Below, in pieces: positions 15,275 through 23,727 of a stretch of 64,000 bases of DNA (its first letter is position 1; each line of letters opens with the position of its first letter). This DNA is from Thermodesulfovibrionales bacterium (GTDB lineage: Bacteria > Nitrospirota > Thermodesulfovibrionia > Thermodesulfovibrionales > Dissulfurispiraceae). The notes under the pieces were generated by a model that saw only the letters and a list, made by a program, of their open reading frames with translations, was not told the DNA's origin and ran no database searches. The stretch spans positions 1-64,000 of the forward strand of contig JAGUWD010000002.1 in assembly GCA_020062545.1 (NCBI GenBank). Direction: 5' to 3'. The position numbers were made by a program, and so were the translations under genes.

Positions 15275-16404
15275 TATCTCATTACAGAATCCGGATCGAT
15301 TGTCGCTGCCCTCCATGAAGGGATAATAGTCGCCACTGTATAAGGGACAACAGTAAGAAAGAACAATGTCGAGACCTGGTAGGGATCAATAAATGGAGTG
15401 AGTTTAAACTCCGGATAAAGCACAGACCATCCCTTAAGTACAGGCTCAAAAAGAGAAGATGATGCAAAGAACACGTGGAAATACGCAAGGATTATACCCG
15501 CAATAAATGATGTTACGGACACCACCGCGCCTTCCCAGAACTTCATGAGTATCACATCCGATGTTTCCCATCCGATTGCCTTTAAAATACCGATCTCCTT
15601 TTTTTCCTCTGCGCTCAAACCAGATGCCTTATCCCATGCAAACACGATAAATGCCATCACAGCGCCAGACATGATTACGATTACAATGCCGCCGCGCCAG
15701 TTAAAGACAGCGTCATATGTCCTCAATATCTCGTTTTTAGTGATAACCCTTGTATCAGGATATATCTCTGTTATCTTCCTTACGATGGTATTTATCTCTC
15801 TCTGGTTTCTAACTTTGACAGTCAAATCCGTAGCATATTCCTTTGATATGCCGAATATCCTCCTGAAATCATTTTCCGAAATCAATATAAGGTCGGATGA
15901 TACAAGTTCCGATTCTGGAGAGAGCACATTTCTTATCCTGAGATTAATTAGGGCGCCGTCATATGCCATGAACGGCATTATGTCTCCTTCATAGGCAAGG
16001 CGGCTCCTCGAAATGCCTTTGCCGATGGCAATATCTCCCTGTCCGTATTGAAAGTCATCTGGAACAATCAAGGTATAATTTGCACCAGCTATGGGGTCAA
16101 AATAATATCCCCAGAGCCTTGCATTTGGCAAACCTATACCTCTTATGCCTTTAATCTTTTCGATATATCTGATCGGGATCAGGTCATGTCTTCCTGCAAC
16201 AACCCTCTGTACCACCATCTCAGGCGCATCCTTCAAAATAATGGATGCCTCTTTTTTTATTGCATGCGTGAAAAACATAACGGATGATAGAATGAATACC
16301 ACGAGAGTATAAACAAGTATCAGGGCAATATTCTTTCCCTTCCTCCTTAAAAGGGAAGACAGGGTAAAGTCTATTAAATTTCTATGTTTATCGATATAAC
16401 TCAT
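15274..16404 (-). CDS. ABC transporter permease, FtsX/MacB/LolC family
   Basis: A 376-residue protein with one N-terminal transmembrane helix (NIALILVYTLVVFILSSVMF), a periplasmic MacB_PCD-like domain (about 60-235) and three C-terminal helices forming the FtsX domain (VIVIMSGAVMAFIVFAWDKA; EIGILKAIGWETSDVILMKF is the coupling region). I start at ATG 16404 (MSYIDKHRNLIDF). It overlaps the upstream gene by 17 bp. It works with the ATPase downstream, probably releasing or transferring a lipoprotein or metallochaperone such as NosL. Confidence 0.9.
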   Translation of the reverse strand: MSYIDKHRNLIDFTLSSLLRRKGKNIALILVYTLVVFILSSVMFFTHAIKKEASIILKDAPEMVVQRVVAGRHDLIPIRYIEKIKGIRGIGLPNARLWGYYFDPIAGANYTLIVPDDFQYGQGDIAIGKGISRSRLAYEGDIMPFMAYDGALINLRIRNVLSPESELVSSDLILISENDFRRIFGISKEYATDLTVKVRNQREINTIVRKITEIYPDTRVITKNEILRTYDAVFNWRGGIVIVIMSGAVMAFIVFAWDKASGLSAEEKKEIGILKAIGWETSDVILMKFWEGAVVSVTSFIAGIILAYFHVFFASSSLFEPVLKGWSVLYPEFKLTPFIDPYQVSTLFFLTVVPYTVATIIPSWRAATIDPDSVMR

Positions 16405-16744
16405 TTTTAAACTTAGATATGCGAGCAGACTTTGAGCCGTGCCTGCTCGCATAAAAATCGCTCACATGTGCCGGTGGCATGATTATCGACCCCGAAGGGA
16501 AATGTTCAAATGATAACGGGCTGTCCTGAAAAGGTGTGTTTAAATCGGCCTGGGATAAATGCCTTGTGTATCTCGCCTCTGTGAATAGGACAAGGTCTGT
16601 AAGCTCAAGCCTCTTTACCAATTCAGCCTTTTCTGAAAGAACAAACCTGTTTCTAACCTTTATATATGAAGCATGAATAAAGAGGAGGCACATTATAACC
16701 AGATTTATGCCCAAATAGATAAAAAATATACCGGACTTTCTCAT
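16388..16744 (-). CDS. Hypothetical N-terminally anchored periplasmic protein
   Basis: A 118-residue protein with one transmembrane helix (about 5-27, GIFFIYLGINLVIMCLLFIH) and a periplasmic tail containing LTDLVLFTEARYTRHLSQAD and FPSGSIIMPP. The family is not named, but position between nosL and the permease suggests it belongs to the same machine. The conserved-looking ARYTRHLS...DLNTPFQD stretch is the most useful handle for searches. Confidence 0.65.
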   Translation of the reverse strand: MRKSGIFFIYLGINLVIMCLLFIHASYIKVRNRFVLSEKAELVKRLELTDLVLFTEARYTRHLSQADLNTPFQDSPLSFEHFPSGSIIMPPAHVSDFYASRHGSKSARISKFKNELYR

Positions 16745-16790
16745 ATTCTCTGGCTCATATTCTTTGGCTTCTCTGCTTTGGCTTATCAGC
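16735..16790. repeat. Degenerate 7/14-nt repeats after nosL
   Basis: On the minus strand, alternating units of the AAGCCAAAG and GAATATGAG type recur with a 7/14-nt period between the nosL stop and the next gene's start. Confidence 0.5.
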
Positions 16791-17284
16791 TATTCAAGCG
16801 TGTGCAAGACCTCCGGGGTTATATCCTTGAACCTCAGAATCTTTTTCCCTTTATGGTCATTCATAAATCCCACGGCGTCTTTTTCCTTCGCAAAAGGGAC
16901 AAGCTCCCTTCCCATGGGCCCGTATACATCACTTCCTACAACATAATGCACATTGTATCCGTTTATCAGTGTTAAATTGTAGTAATCGGTCACATATATG
17001 GAATCAATATCGGATTGATTCTTTGAAGGGTTATACTTTGCTATATTAAAGTAATATTTGAACATGTCCTTTGCGCCGTCAAAAAAGGCATAAGAGCCGT
17101 CCCTGAATATTATCTCTGCGCCCCAGTCTGAATATTTTGCAACAAACATCCCGCAGACAGGGCACTTGTCTTTTGGTGAAGGTTTGACGGGCTTTTTTTC
17201 ACCAGCAAATAGAGCAGTAGAGCAACAGAGCAGTAAAGCAATAGTTAAATTGATAGTAATTACTGATGCCTTTATTTTTTCCAT
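16790..17284 (-). CDS. nosL: NosL-family copper-binding protein
   Basis: A 164-residue exported protein with a signal peptide (about 1-28) and the NosL hallmark CPVCGMFV near residue 41, whose Cys and Met bind Cu(I), followed by the two-lobed NosL domain (VHYVVGSDVYGPMGRELVPF). In denitrifiers NosL helps load copper into nitrous-oxide reductase. No nosZ is present here, so the target may be another cuproprotein. An AGGAAGG ribosome site precedes ATG 17284. The hydrophobic core of the signal peptide is encoded by octamer repeats. Confidence 0.88.
   Translation of the reverse strand: MEKIKASVITINLTIALLLCCSTALFAGEKKPVKPSPKDKCPVCGMFVAKYSDWGAEIIFRDGSYAFFDGAKDMFKYYFNIAKYNPSKNQSDIDSIYVTDYYNLTLINGYNVHYVVGSDVYGPMGRELVPFAKEKDAVGFMNDHKGKKILRFKDITPEVLHTLE
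17204..17244. repeat. Octamer array encoding the NosL signal peptide
   Basis: Units AGCAAATAG, AGCAGTAG, AGCAACAG, AGCAGTAA, AGCAATAG on the plus strand correspond to NosL residues 14-27 (TIALLLCCSTALFA). Confidence 0.85.
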
Positions 17285-17346
17285 CTGATCCTTCCTCCAA
17301 CCTCCTGCCTCATTTCCCTTTCCAGCATCTTTATAACCATATCATT

Positions 17347-18969
17347 TTATTCCTTTTTCTTCCAGTACGGATTTGAGAGGTCTTCAAAGGCCGTGATTGC
17401 TGCAACGGCTCCCTGCCCAACAGCAGTCGCTATCTGCTTTACTCCGCCGGTCACATCACCTGCGGCATATACCATATGCATGGATGTCCTCTGCCTTGAA
17501 TCAACCTTGATATATCCTTCAGAATCGAGCTTAAGGTCGAGCATCTTTGCGATCTCATTATTGGGCACATATCCTATTGCAACGAATACTCCTTCAACTT
17601 CCAAAATCCTGACGGAATTATCTTTGAGATTCTGGAGCCTGACTCCACCAACATGGTCTTTGCCTGTTATCTCCTTTACCACTGTATTCCAATAAATAGG
17701 AATATTGTTGTCCGATAAGCTCTTTTGCAGGAATGCCTCTGCCCTTAATTTATCCCCCCTGTGAACCAGTGATACATCAGCACCTATGCTGTGAAGGTAA
17801 AGGGCATCGGTAACTGCTGTATTTCCGCCGCCAACAACAATGACCTTTTTACCATCCTTAAAGAAATATCCATCGCATGTGGCGCAGTAACTTACCCCTT
17901 TTCCGTAAAGGCTTTTTTCTCCGGAGACATCCAGTTTTTTATGTTCGGCTCCGGTAGCGATGATTATGCCTCTTGCATTGTATGTCCTTCTGTTTGTCTT
18001 TAGCTCAAAGATATCCTCAATCTTTCTTATATCAACAACGCCCTCACCTTCTGATATGTGCGAATACTGCAATGCCTGCTGGTACATTATATCCACGAGG
18101 GTCTTTCCTGCTATCTGGCTGAATCCCGGATAATTCTCAACGATTGGTGTTACAAGAACCTGACCTCCGACAGTAGCCTTCTCAAGAATCACAGTTTTCA
18201 GTCCGCTCCTTCCGGCATATATCCCCGCTGTGAGTCCCGCAGGTCCGCCGCCTATGATTGCTAAATCAACATTAATAGTCTCTCCTGCTACAGGAGTAAA
18301 TGCCCTTTCAATTGATGAAAGATTATGTATCTCCTCCACAAATATCTCTGGAGGTTTTACTCCTGTGCCGATAGGAATATCGTTTATGACAGTAAATGGA
18401 ACTGTGACGATATGATATTTATCTACATAATCCCTGTTTTCATACATCTCTATTATCTCTGCTGTTATTAAATCAGGTTTTGCAATGGCAACAGATATTG
18501 CAGTCAAAGCCTGCTGCGGGCAATAAGGACAAGTCGGCGATACAAATATTTGAATATGCCTTGGCTCCTTCAATTCAAAAAGCCTCTTTAATGCTGCATC
18601 TGAAAGTATGGTTCCATTTGTAGATGCAAGCATTATGGCCATTATTAATGTGCGTGCCTCTTCGCCGAGCGGCGTACCTACATAGCTGACCTTATATTTA
18701 TCCGGATTAATAAGGATGGTTGGGAACCTTGTTATTCCCTTCTTTTTCGTAGCTTCATCGCCTGACTTATAAATTTTTACATCAATTTTATCTGTAAGTT
18801 TGGATATACCTTTTAGAAGTTCTGATGTAAATGCGCTGTACTGGTCATCTCTGTCGTCTTTTACAAATACCTCCAGCAGAACCTTTTCTTTAAGCTCCTT
18901 GAAGGTATCCATGAGAACCTTTTTTGTCTCTTCAGGAAGTATCTCGCCGAATTGTTTATTCATGCCCAC
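17347..18969 (-). CDS. Glutaredoxin-like/thioredoxin reductase fusion (AhpF-type)
   Basis: A 540-residue flavoprotein. The N-terminal 215 residues are a tandem thioredoxin fold like AhpF or PDO, with redox pair C147-C150 (TCPYC). FAD-binding GGGPAG is at 240-245, and the thioredoxin-reductase pair is C362-C365 (CATCDG) followed by NAD(P)H-binding VVGGGNTA. Electrons would pass from NAD(P)H through FAD and CATC to CPYC and on to peroxiredoxins or other thiols. The start is ATG 18969 or 18963; a TATAAT lies at 18994-18999. Confidence 0.92.
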   Translation of the reverse strand: MGMNKQFGEILPEETKKVLMDTFKELKEKVLLEVFVKDDRDDQYSAFTSELLKGISKLTDKIDVKIYKSGDEATKKKGITRFPTILINPDKYKVSYVGTPLGEEARTLIMAIMLASTNGTILSDAALKRLFELKEPRHIQIFVSPTCPYCPQQALTAISVAIAKPDLITAEIIEMYENRDYVDKYHIVTVPFTVINDIPIGTGVKPPEIFVEEIHNLSSIERAFTPVAGETINVDLAIIGGGPAGLTAGIYAGRSGLKTVILEKATVGGQVLVTPIVENYPGFSQIAGKTLVDIMYQQALQYSHISEGEGVVDIRKIEDIFELKTNRRTYNARGIIIATGAEHKKLDVSGEKSLYGKGVSYCATCDGYFFKDGKKVIVVGGGNTAVTDALYLHSIGADVSLVHRGDKLRAEAFLQKSLSDNNIPIYWNTVVKEITGKDHVGGVRLQNLKDNSVRILEVEGVFVAIGYVPNNEIAKMLDLKLDSEGYIKVDSRQRTSMHMVYAAGDVTGGVKQIATAVGQGAVAAITAFEDLSNPYWKKKE

Positions 18970-18993
18970 GCTCTGATTATTACTGTTTTTTAT

Positions 18994-18999
18994 ATTATA
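18994..18999 (-). promoter_or_regulatory. -10 element of the thioredoxin-reductase fusion gene
   Basis: A perfect TATAAT on the minus strand, about 25 bp before the start; no consensus -35. The facing gene at 19071 must use its own signal within the same 100-bp gap. Confidence 0.35.
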
Positions 19000-19070
19000 T
19001 CAAAACAGCCTTATGTGTATGGTAAAATTAGAAATCAAGCCCAATAATTTCTCGGAGATGGAGACATATT

Positions 19071-19988
19071 TTGCATAAAGTTGGATTCGTATATGATGAT
19101 ATATTTCTAAAACATAAAACTCCCCAGTGGCATCCTGAGACAAAGGAAAGGCTTGTCTCCATAATTACAACCCTGAAAGATTCGGACTTCTGGGGAAAGC
19201 TCATCCACATAAAACCCCGCAAAGCAGATTACGATGACATTGCCCTCGCGCATACGAATACTTACATCGAAAAAATTAAAAACTTCTGGGTCGGCTATCT
19301 TGATGGAGATACATTCATGTCAGAAAACAGCCTTGAAGCCGCTTTATATGCAGCAGGTGCTGTAATAGAAGCAATTGAGAAATGCAAATCGGGCGAAATA
19401 AGCAGGGCATTTTGTGCTGTGCGTCCTCCTGGACATCATGCAGAGGCGGACAGGGCAATGGGATTCTGCATATTCAACAATGTTGCCGTGGGGGCAAGAT
19501 ATGCTCAGAAGATTGGATATAAAAGGATTTTCATCATAGATTTTGATGTGCATCACGGAAACGGAACGCAGCATATATTTGAAGAAGACGATACAGTCTT
19601 TTATTTCAGCACACATCAATATCCTCATTATCCGGGAACCGGCAGGGAATCGGAAAGGGGTATAGGAAAAGGAGAGGGATTTACTTACAATGTCACCATG
19701 CAGGCAGGCTCTGGAGACAAGGACTATCTGCATGTTTATCACGATATACTTCCCGGCCTGATAAAAGACTTCAAACCGGATATAGTACTCGTATCTGCTG
19801 GCTATGACATCCGTAAAGAAGACCCGCTGGCAAGCATCAGGATTTCTAATGAAGGAATAAGAGGCATCGTGCAAAACATCCTATCGAGCACAGACAAACC
19901 CGTTATCTTTACGCTTGAAGGAGGGTACGACCTCAAAGCCCTTGCTGAGTCGGTTAAGATTACGGTTGAGGAGATGATGAATATTTGA
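19071..19988 (+). CDS. Histone-deacetylase-family amidohydrolase
   Basis: A 305-residue class II HDAC/AcuC/APAH-like enzyme. The active site is complete: H122-H123 (RPPGHHAE), zinc ligands D159, H161 and D246 (DFDVHHGNGT; GYDIRKEDPL) and catalytic Tyr286 (LEGGYD). Bacterial members remove acetyl groups from polyamines, acetoin-pathway enzymes or other small molecules; the substrate cannot be told. The TTG start has a GGAG about 10 nt upstream. Confidence 0.92.
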   Translation: MHKVGFVYDDIFLKHKTPQWHPETKERLVSIITTLKDSDFWGKLIHIKPRKADYDDIALAHTNTYIEKIKNFWVGYLDGDTFMSENSLEAALYAAGAVIEAIEKCKSGEISRAFCAVRPPGHHAEADRAMGFCIFNNVAVGARYAQKIGYKRIFIIDFDVHHGNGTQHIFEEDDTVFYFSTHQYPHYPGTGRESERGIGKGEGFTYNVTMQAGSGDKDYLHVYHDILPGLIKDFKPDIVLVSAGYDIRKEDPLASIRISNEGIRGIVQNILSSTDKPVIFTLEGGYDLKALAESVKITVEEMMNI

Positions 19989-20006
19989 CTTAGGTATCAA
20001 TGTTGG

Positions 20007-20024
20007 TTATTATAGCTATAATAA
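20007..20024. promoter_or_regulatory. Perfect palindromic operator before the MazEF-like pair
   Basis: TTATTATAGCTATAATAA is a perfect 18-bp palindrome that contains a -10 like TATAAT. It lies 23 bp before the antitoxin start. This is the expected form for autoregulation by a ribbon-helix-helix antitoxin. Confidence 0.6.
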
Positions 20025-20046
20025 TCCACATTGGAAGGAGGTTTTT

Positions 20047-20277
20047 ATGAGAACTATTCAGATGACCTTAGATGACGACCTGGTGGAAACAGTTGACAAA
20101 GTCGTTAAAAAACTCAAGACAACCCGTTCCGCTTTTACCCGGAAGGCGTTAAAGAATGCTATCAAGCAGGTAAATATCAGCATGCTCGAAAAAAAGCATA
20201 AAAAAGGATATGAGCGTTATCCTGTAGGCAAGACCGAATTCAGCGTTTGGGAATCCGAACAGGAATGGGACAAATAA
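20047..20277 (+). CDS. Ribbon-helix-helix antitoxin (MazE/CopG-like)
   Basis: A 76-residue protein. Residues 1-50 are a ribbon-helix-helix DNA-binding domain (MRTIQMTLDDDLVETVDKVV, then TTRSAFTRKALKNAI). The acidic, aromatic C-terminus (TEFSVWESEQEWDK) is the toxin-neutralising tail. It has a perfect GGAAGGAGG ribosome site. Its stop overlaps the toxin start (TAATG). Confidence 0.9.
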   Translation: MRTIQMTLDDDLVETVDKVVKKLKTTRSAFTRKALKNAIKQVNISMLEKKHKKGYERYPVGKTEFSVWESEQEWDK

Positions 20278-20588
20278 TGAGGCGGGGAGAAGTCAGATGG
20301 TATAAATTTCAGAATCCTGATAAAAAACGGCCTGTGGTTATCTTAACCAGAAATTCTATACTCGAATATCTGGGCGAAGTTACGGTCGCGCCGATAACCT
20401 CAACCATAAGAGACATCCCGAGCGAAGTGATTTTATCTCAAGAAGACGGTATGCGTAATGATTGCGCTATTAACTGCGATCATATACAAACGGTTTCAAA
20501 ATCGAAAATCGGATCGTTGATTACTACTTTATCGAAAGGAAAACTAAACGAACTTAGCAGCGCAGTAAGTTTTGCATTAAATCTCTAA
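20277..20588 (+). CDS. mazF: MazF/PemK-family mRNA endoribonuclease toxin
   Basis: A 103-residue toxin with MRRGEVRWYKFQNPDKKRPV at the start, the family RPVVILTRN and VTVAPITSTIR strands, and a C-terminal INCDHIQTV segment. Such toxins cut mRNA at short motifs unless bound by the antitoxin encoded directly upstream. Start at 20277, coupled to the antitoxin stop. Confidence 0.93.
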   Translation: MRRGEVRWYKFQNPDKKRPVVILTRNSILEYLGEVTVAPITSTIRDIPSEVILSQEDGMRNDCAINCDHIQTVSKSKIGSLITTLSKGKLNELSSAVSFALNL

Positions 20589-20785
20589 TTCCACTCATCG
20601 CCTACCGCGTTCGTTTCAGCCAATCTTTCTTGAGCGACAACTTGCAGCAGATGAATCCCATCAGAGAACTCGCAATTAAACCCAGTGGTAAGCCCCAATA
20701 GAAGCAAGGCTTCGCATTGGGTCTTCTCTAACGGGATGAAAATGTGGATGGCAGAATTATTCCATAAAATTGTTGGTGAGGAATG
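20589..20785. other. Gene-poor remnant DNA
   Basis: Together with 20921-21078 this makes nearly 490 bp without an intact gene apart from the small remnant between them. A minus-strand frame ends ...WGLPLGLIASSLMGF but has no start and may be a relic. Nothing else is supportable. Confidence 0.4.
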
Positions 20786-20920
20786 CTAAAGAGCAAGACC
20801 TGAGCCTCCATGACCCGATACAAATTTGAAAGGGCGAGGATTAATTTTAGCTTTAGTCCTCTCGTACTCCTTAAGAATAGGAATCCAGCGCTTTACTATA
20901 ACCTGACTTGAATATTGCAT
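20786..20920 (-). pseudogene. 44-codon transposase-like N-terminal remnant
   Basis: AAAGGAGG lies 5 nt before an ATG that opens MQYSSQVIVKRWIPILKEYE, a sequence like the N-terminus of some DDE/HTH transposases (VxRWxPILKEYExxK). The frame stops after 44 codons with GHGGSGLAL, long before a catalytic domain. A small intact gene is the alternative; the strong ribosome site fits either reading. Confidence 0.45.
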
Positions 20921-21078
20921 TAGGGCCTCCTTTAGTTTTTATCGTACCAAAAGAGTTACCTAATTAGTGAGTATCAACATCTGTCCCTGTTTTTTTACCA
21001 CGGATCGTCATTCATTAACGATAGTTACGTGATTCATAGGAATAGATTTATGAGCTGCCGTCTTTTGATTATAAAGCA

Positions 21079-21774
21079 CTATTTCAATTCCAGAAGGGGC
21101 AGGCTTTTTGGAAAAATAGTGGTCAATTTGCCGGAAATACCTGTCTTTATATTCGCAAAAAAAAAATCATCAAAATTGGGGACGATGAAGACCATGCGCA
21201 TGGCTTTTGAGTCTGGATCGTAAGATTCAAGTTGTCTTTTAGCTTTTGTAATATCAGATTCAAGCTTTTTGAAGAAGCCATCTTCGAGCTGAATTTCCGG
21301 TGATCCTGCATTGCCATAGCCACGAGTCCGAACCTCCTCACGAGCCTTCACTTCCTCATCTGACATATTAATTGTTTTAACTTCACAGAGCACTTTGTCT
21401 AAATCCATCATCCCTTTTAAATCAGGCGTCTCCACGCCGCGTATGCGAGAGCGCGGAATGAATTGAACATCTGTGCAGCCGAGCCTTTTTAGATAATTAT
21501 ATGCCCGAGCTTGGCTTTGCAATGTGTTGAAAAGTTGTTCCCATCCACGCTTTGTCTTACTGTCTTTAATTAAATGTGGCGCAGCCTCATTCTTTAAAAA
21601 TTCCCATGCGTTTGGCTCGAGCCCTTGAAGCTCTTTTTCAAGGTCAAGATACTTCTCTTTCCAATGAGAATCTTTAAGCTTGTTCTCAAAATCTCGGAAA
21701 TACGCATTCGGAGAATTTGGTTCTTTGATTTGGTCACGCAACTCATATAATCGCGGTAATTCTTTACGAAACAT
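21079..21774 (-). CDS. PD-(D/E)XK-like nuclease domain protein
   Basis: A 231-residue protein of unnamed family. PD at 117-118 (ETPDLKG) and EVK at 131-133 (VLCEVKTI) have the spacing of the PD-(D/E)XK nuclease core, preceded by a helix (QARAYNYLKRLG) and a strand. The N-terminal 80 residues are helical and charged. This core is shared by restriction enzymes, Holliday junction resolvases and defence nucleases. No partner methylase is adjacent. It lies among a toxin-antitoxin pair, a transposase relic and a dead gene, suggesting horizontal origin. Confidence 0.6.
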   Translation of the reverse strand: MFRKELPRLYELRDQIKEPNSPNAYFRDFENKLKDSHWKEKYLDLEKELQGLEPNAWEFLKNEAAPHLIKDSKTKRGWEQLFNTLQSQARAYNYLKRLGCTDVQFIPRSRIRGVETPDLKGMMDLDKVLCEVKTINMSDEEVKAREEVRTRGYGNAGSPEIQLEDGFFKKLESDITKAKRQLESYDPDSKAMRMVFIVPNFDDFFFANIKTGISGKLTTIFPKSLPLLELK

Positions 21775-21863
21775 ATGCTCTTGCTAAAAGTTAATGATGA
21801 AGGAATCCAACATTTTTAAAAATCTTGATGAACCACGGGAGAGAGTCATTTTGGAGGTCTGGC

Positions 21864-22763
21864 TCACCATCCAATCCCATTTCCCCTCAAGAAATCCTGT
21901 GCTTCCTTATGCCCTAATTTTGCTGCAATTTTTACGTCCTCGATTGCCTGTTGATGGTTGCCTAAGTTACCGTAAACAATTCCACGATTATAGTAAGCAG
22001 CAGCAAGCTGGGGGTTTAGTTCGATTGCCTTGTTATAGTCATTTATTGCCTGCTGCAGGTTACCTAAAAAATAATGAGATAGCCCACGAGTCGCATAAGC
22101 CATGGTAAATTGAGGGTTTAATTGAATTGCTTTGGTCAAGGCATCTACAGCCTCTTGGAAATTATCTGATTTTGCTGATCTAAAACCCCTCTCAAACCAA
22201 TCTGCTGCGCTCAATCCTTTAATAGCCTCATTATATTGCTCAATCTTTCTTGCCTCTACCTTTTGGTGAGGGGTTTTCGCATTTGCCTTGGCTATTGCCA
22301 ATTTCTTCTTTAATCTCTCAATCTCCTTTGAATACTCTCCTGCTTTTTTTCTTACATCCTCTAATTCCTTGGCCTTCTGTTTGTCATTCGCAATGTTTTG
22401 AAGAGACTTTGCAACTTCTGCCGGGTCTGCTGAGACCTTCGCCTTGAGGTAATAAGTCTTGCCATCCCATTTCTCGTCCATAACCTCTGCGCTGACAACA
22501 CCTGCCGAATAAGTAGTCACCTGATCTTTTGTTAATCTGAAATTCTTAACCTCTGTTTCGCTTATAAGAAAAGTCCCGAGTTCTTCGAGAAGCAGCCTTT
22601 TCACCATCTCAAGCGAAATTGTCCTGCATGACGCCTTGCTGTCAAGCTCGCTTGCCTGATATGTATATTATTTTACAAAGGTAATTTTTTCAGCGCGGGA
22701 TAATCCAGCAAACAGGAATATATTAAGGATGGTAAAAATAAAAACCTTCATAAAATATCGCAT
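21864..22763 (-). pseudogene. Exported TPR-repeat protein broken by a nonsense codon
   Basis: A full-length 300-codon frame starts at ATG 22763 (ribosome site AAGGGGG) with a signal peptide (MKVFIFTILNIFLFAGLSRA). It is cut by TAA at 22668-22670 (codon 32) and continues in the same frame with YTYQASELDSKASCRTISLE, then MVKRLLLEELGTFL, a coiled coil and three TPR units (about 170-270). Related proteins as I recall them have Glu at the stop position, so a single GAA to TAA change fits. The part from 22607 could still be made internally, without export. Confidence 0.75.
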
Positions 22764-22845
22764 CTTATCCCCCTTTGCTTCAGCCATAGGGAAATTATAT
22801 CAGCTTTCATGAAAGAATGGATGTGAAAATTACCCAAGCGGTAAA

Positions 22846-22875
22846 TTGACAGTCCATCCTGCCCTCTCATATACT
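22846..22875 (+). promoter_or_regulatory. Sigma-70 promoter of the aldolase operon
   Basis: TTGACA at 22846-22851 and TATACT at 22870-22875, 18-bp spacer, 33 bp before the aldolase start; CAGGAGGG serves as ribosome site. Confidence 0.7.
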
Positions 22876-22907
22876 ATCCGCTATATATTCCATCAGGAGG
22901 GCTAAAT

Positions 22908-23726
22908 ATGAGCTTCGGACTTAAAAACAGGCTTTCAAAAATCTTTAATCCAAAGACAGGCAAAACAGTCATGCTTGCCGTTGACCACGGCTATTTTCAG
23001 GGGCCTACAACAGGTCTGAGAGATATGAAAAATATCATTCCACTTATCCCTAATGCGGATTGTTTATTCGTAACAAGGGGGATTTTAAGGAACTCCATAG
23101 ACCCAAAAACCGAGACTTCAATATGTTTAAGAGTATCAGGCGGGCCAAGCATACTCGGAGAATTGTCCAATGAAGATATCATTGTCTCGATGGAAGAGGC
23201 ATTAAGGCTCAATGCATCGGGAGTCGGAATGTCAATATTCGTAGGCGCATCCAACGAAGACAGGACAATATCGAATTTAGGCAGACTGGTGAATGAGGCT
23301 GAAAGATACGGGATGCCTGTTCTGGCTATAACAGCGGTTGGAAAGGAAATGGTAAGGGATGCGCGGTATCTCGGTCTTGCCTGCAGGATGGCTGCTGAGA
23401 TAGGTGCTCACTTTGTAAAGACATATTACTGCAATGATTTTCATAAGGTGGTCGAGGGATGCCCTGTGCCAATCGTTATAGCAGGAGGCAAGAAGATACC
23501 GGAGATGGATGCGCTGCAAATGACCGAGAATGCCATTAAGGCAGGAGCAAAAGGCGTTGATATGGGAAGGAATATATTCCAGAGCGACAGCCCCATAGGC
23601 ATGATAAAGGCTGTAAGGGCCATTGTGCACAAGGGCGCAACTGCTCAGGAGGCATATGAGATTTATCAAAAGAGCAAAAAATCATCAGCCATAGAAATGG
23701 CTGATACGGCTATGGAAAAGGTATAA
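22908..23726 (+). CDS. DhnA/LsrF-type class I aldolase
   Basis: A 272-residue TIM-barrel aldolase. VMLAVDHGYFQGPTTGL near 24 is the family opening, VKTYYCNDFHKVVEG contains the probable Schiff-base Lys, and IAGGKK and GAKGVDMGRNIFQ form the phosphate-binding end. The closest named relatives are LsrF (AI-2 phosphate thiolase) and archaeal ADH-synthase/FBP aldolases. No lsr transport genes are nearby. It forms an operon with a dehydrogenase (1-bp gap) and a Mur-ligase-like enzyme, so it probably starts synthesis or breakdown of an unusual sugar-derived compound. Confidence 0.82.
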   Translation: MSFGLKNRLSKIFNPKTGKTVMLAVDHGYFQGPTTGLRDMKNIIPLIPNADCLFVTRGILRNSIDPKTETSICLRVSGGPSILGELSNEDIIVSMEEALRLNASGVGMSIFVGASNEDRTISNLGRLVNEAERYGMPVLAITAVGKEMVRDARYLGLACRMAAEIGAHFVKTYYCNDFHKVVEGCPVPIVIAGGKKIPEMDALQMTENAIKAGAKGVDMGRNIFQSDSPIGMIKAVRAIVHKGATAQEAYEIYQKSKKSSAIEMADTAMEKV

Positions 23727-23727
23727 A

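Noticed and set aside
20589-20785. attC/integron-like site or intact membrane-protein gene
   Set aside because: Core attC pairs are missing, and the membrane-like frame has no start codon.
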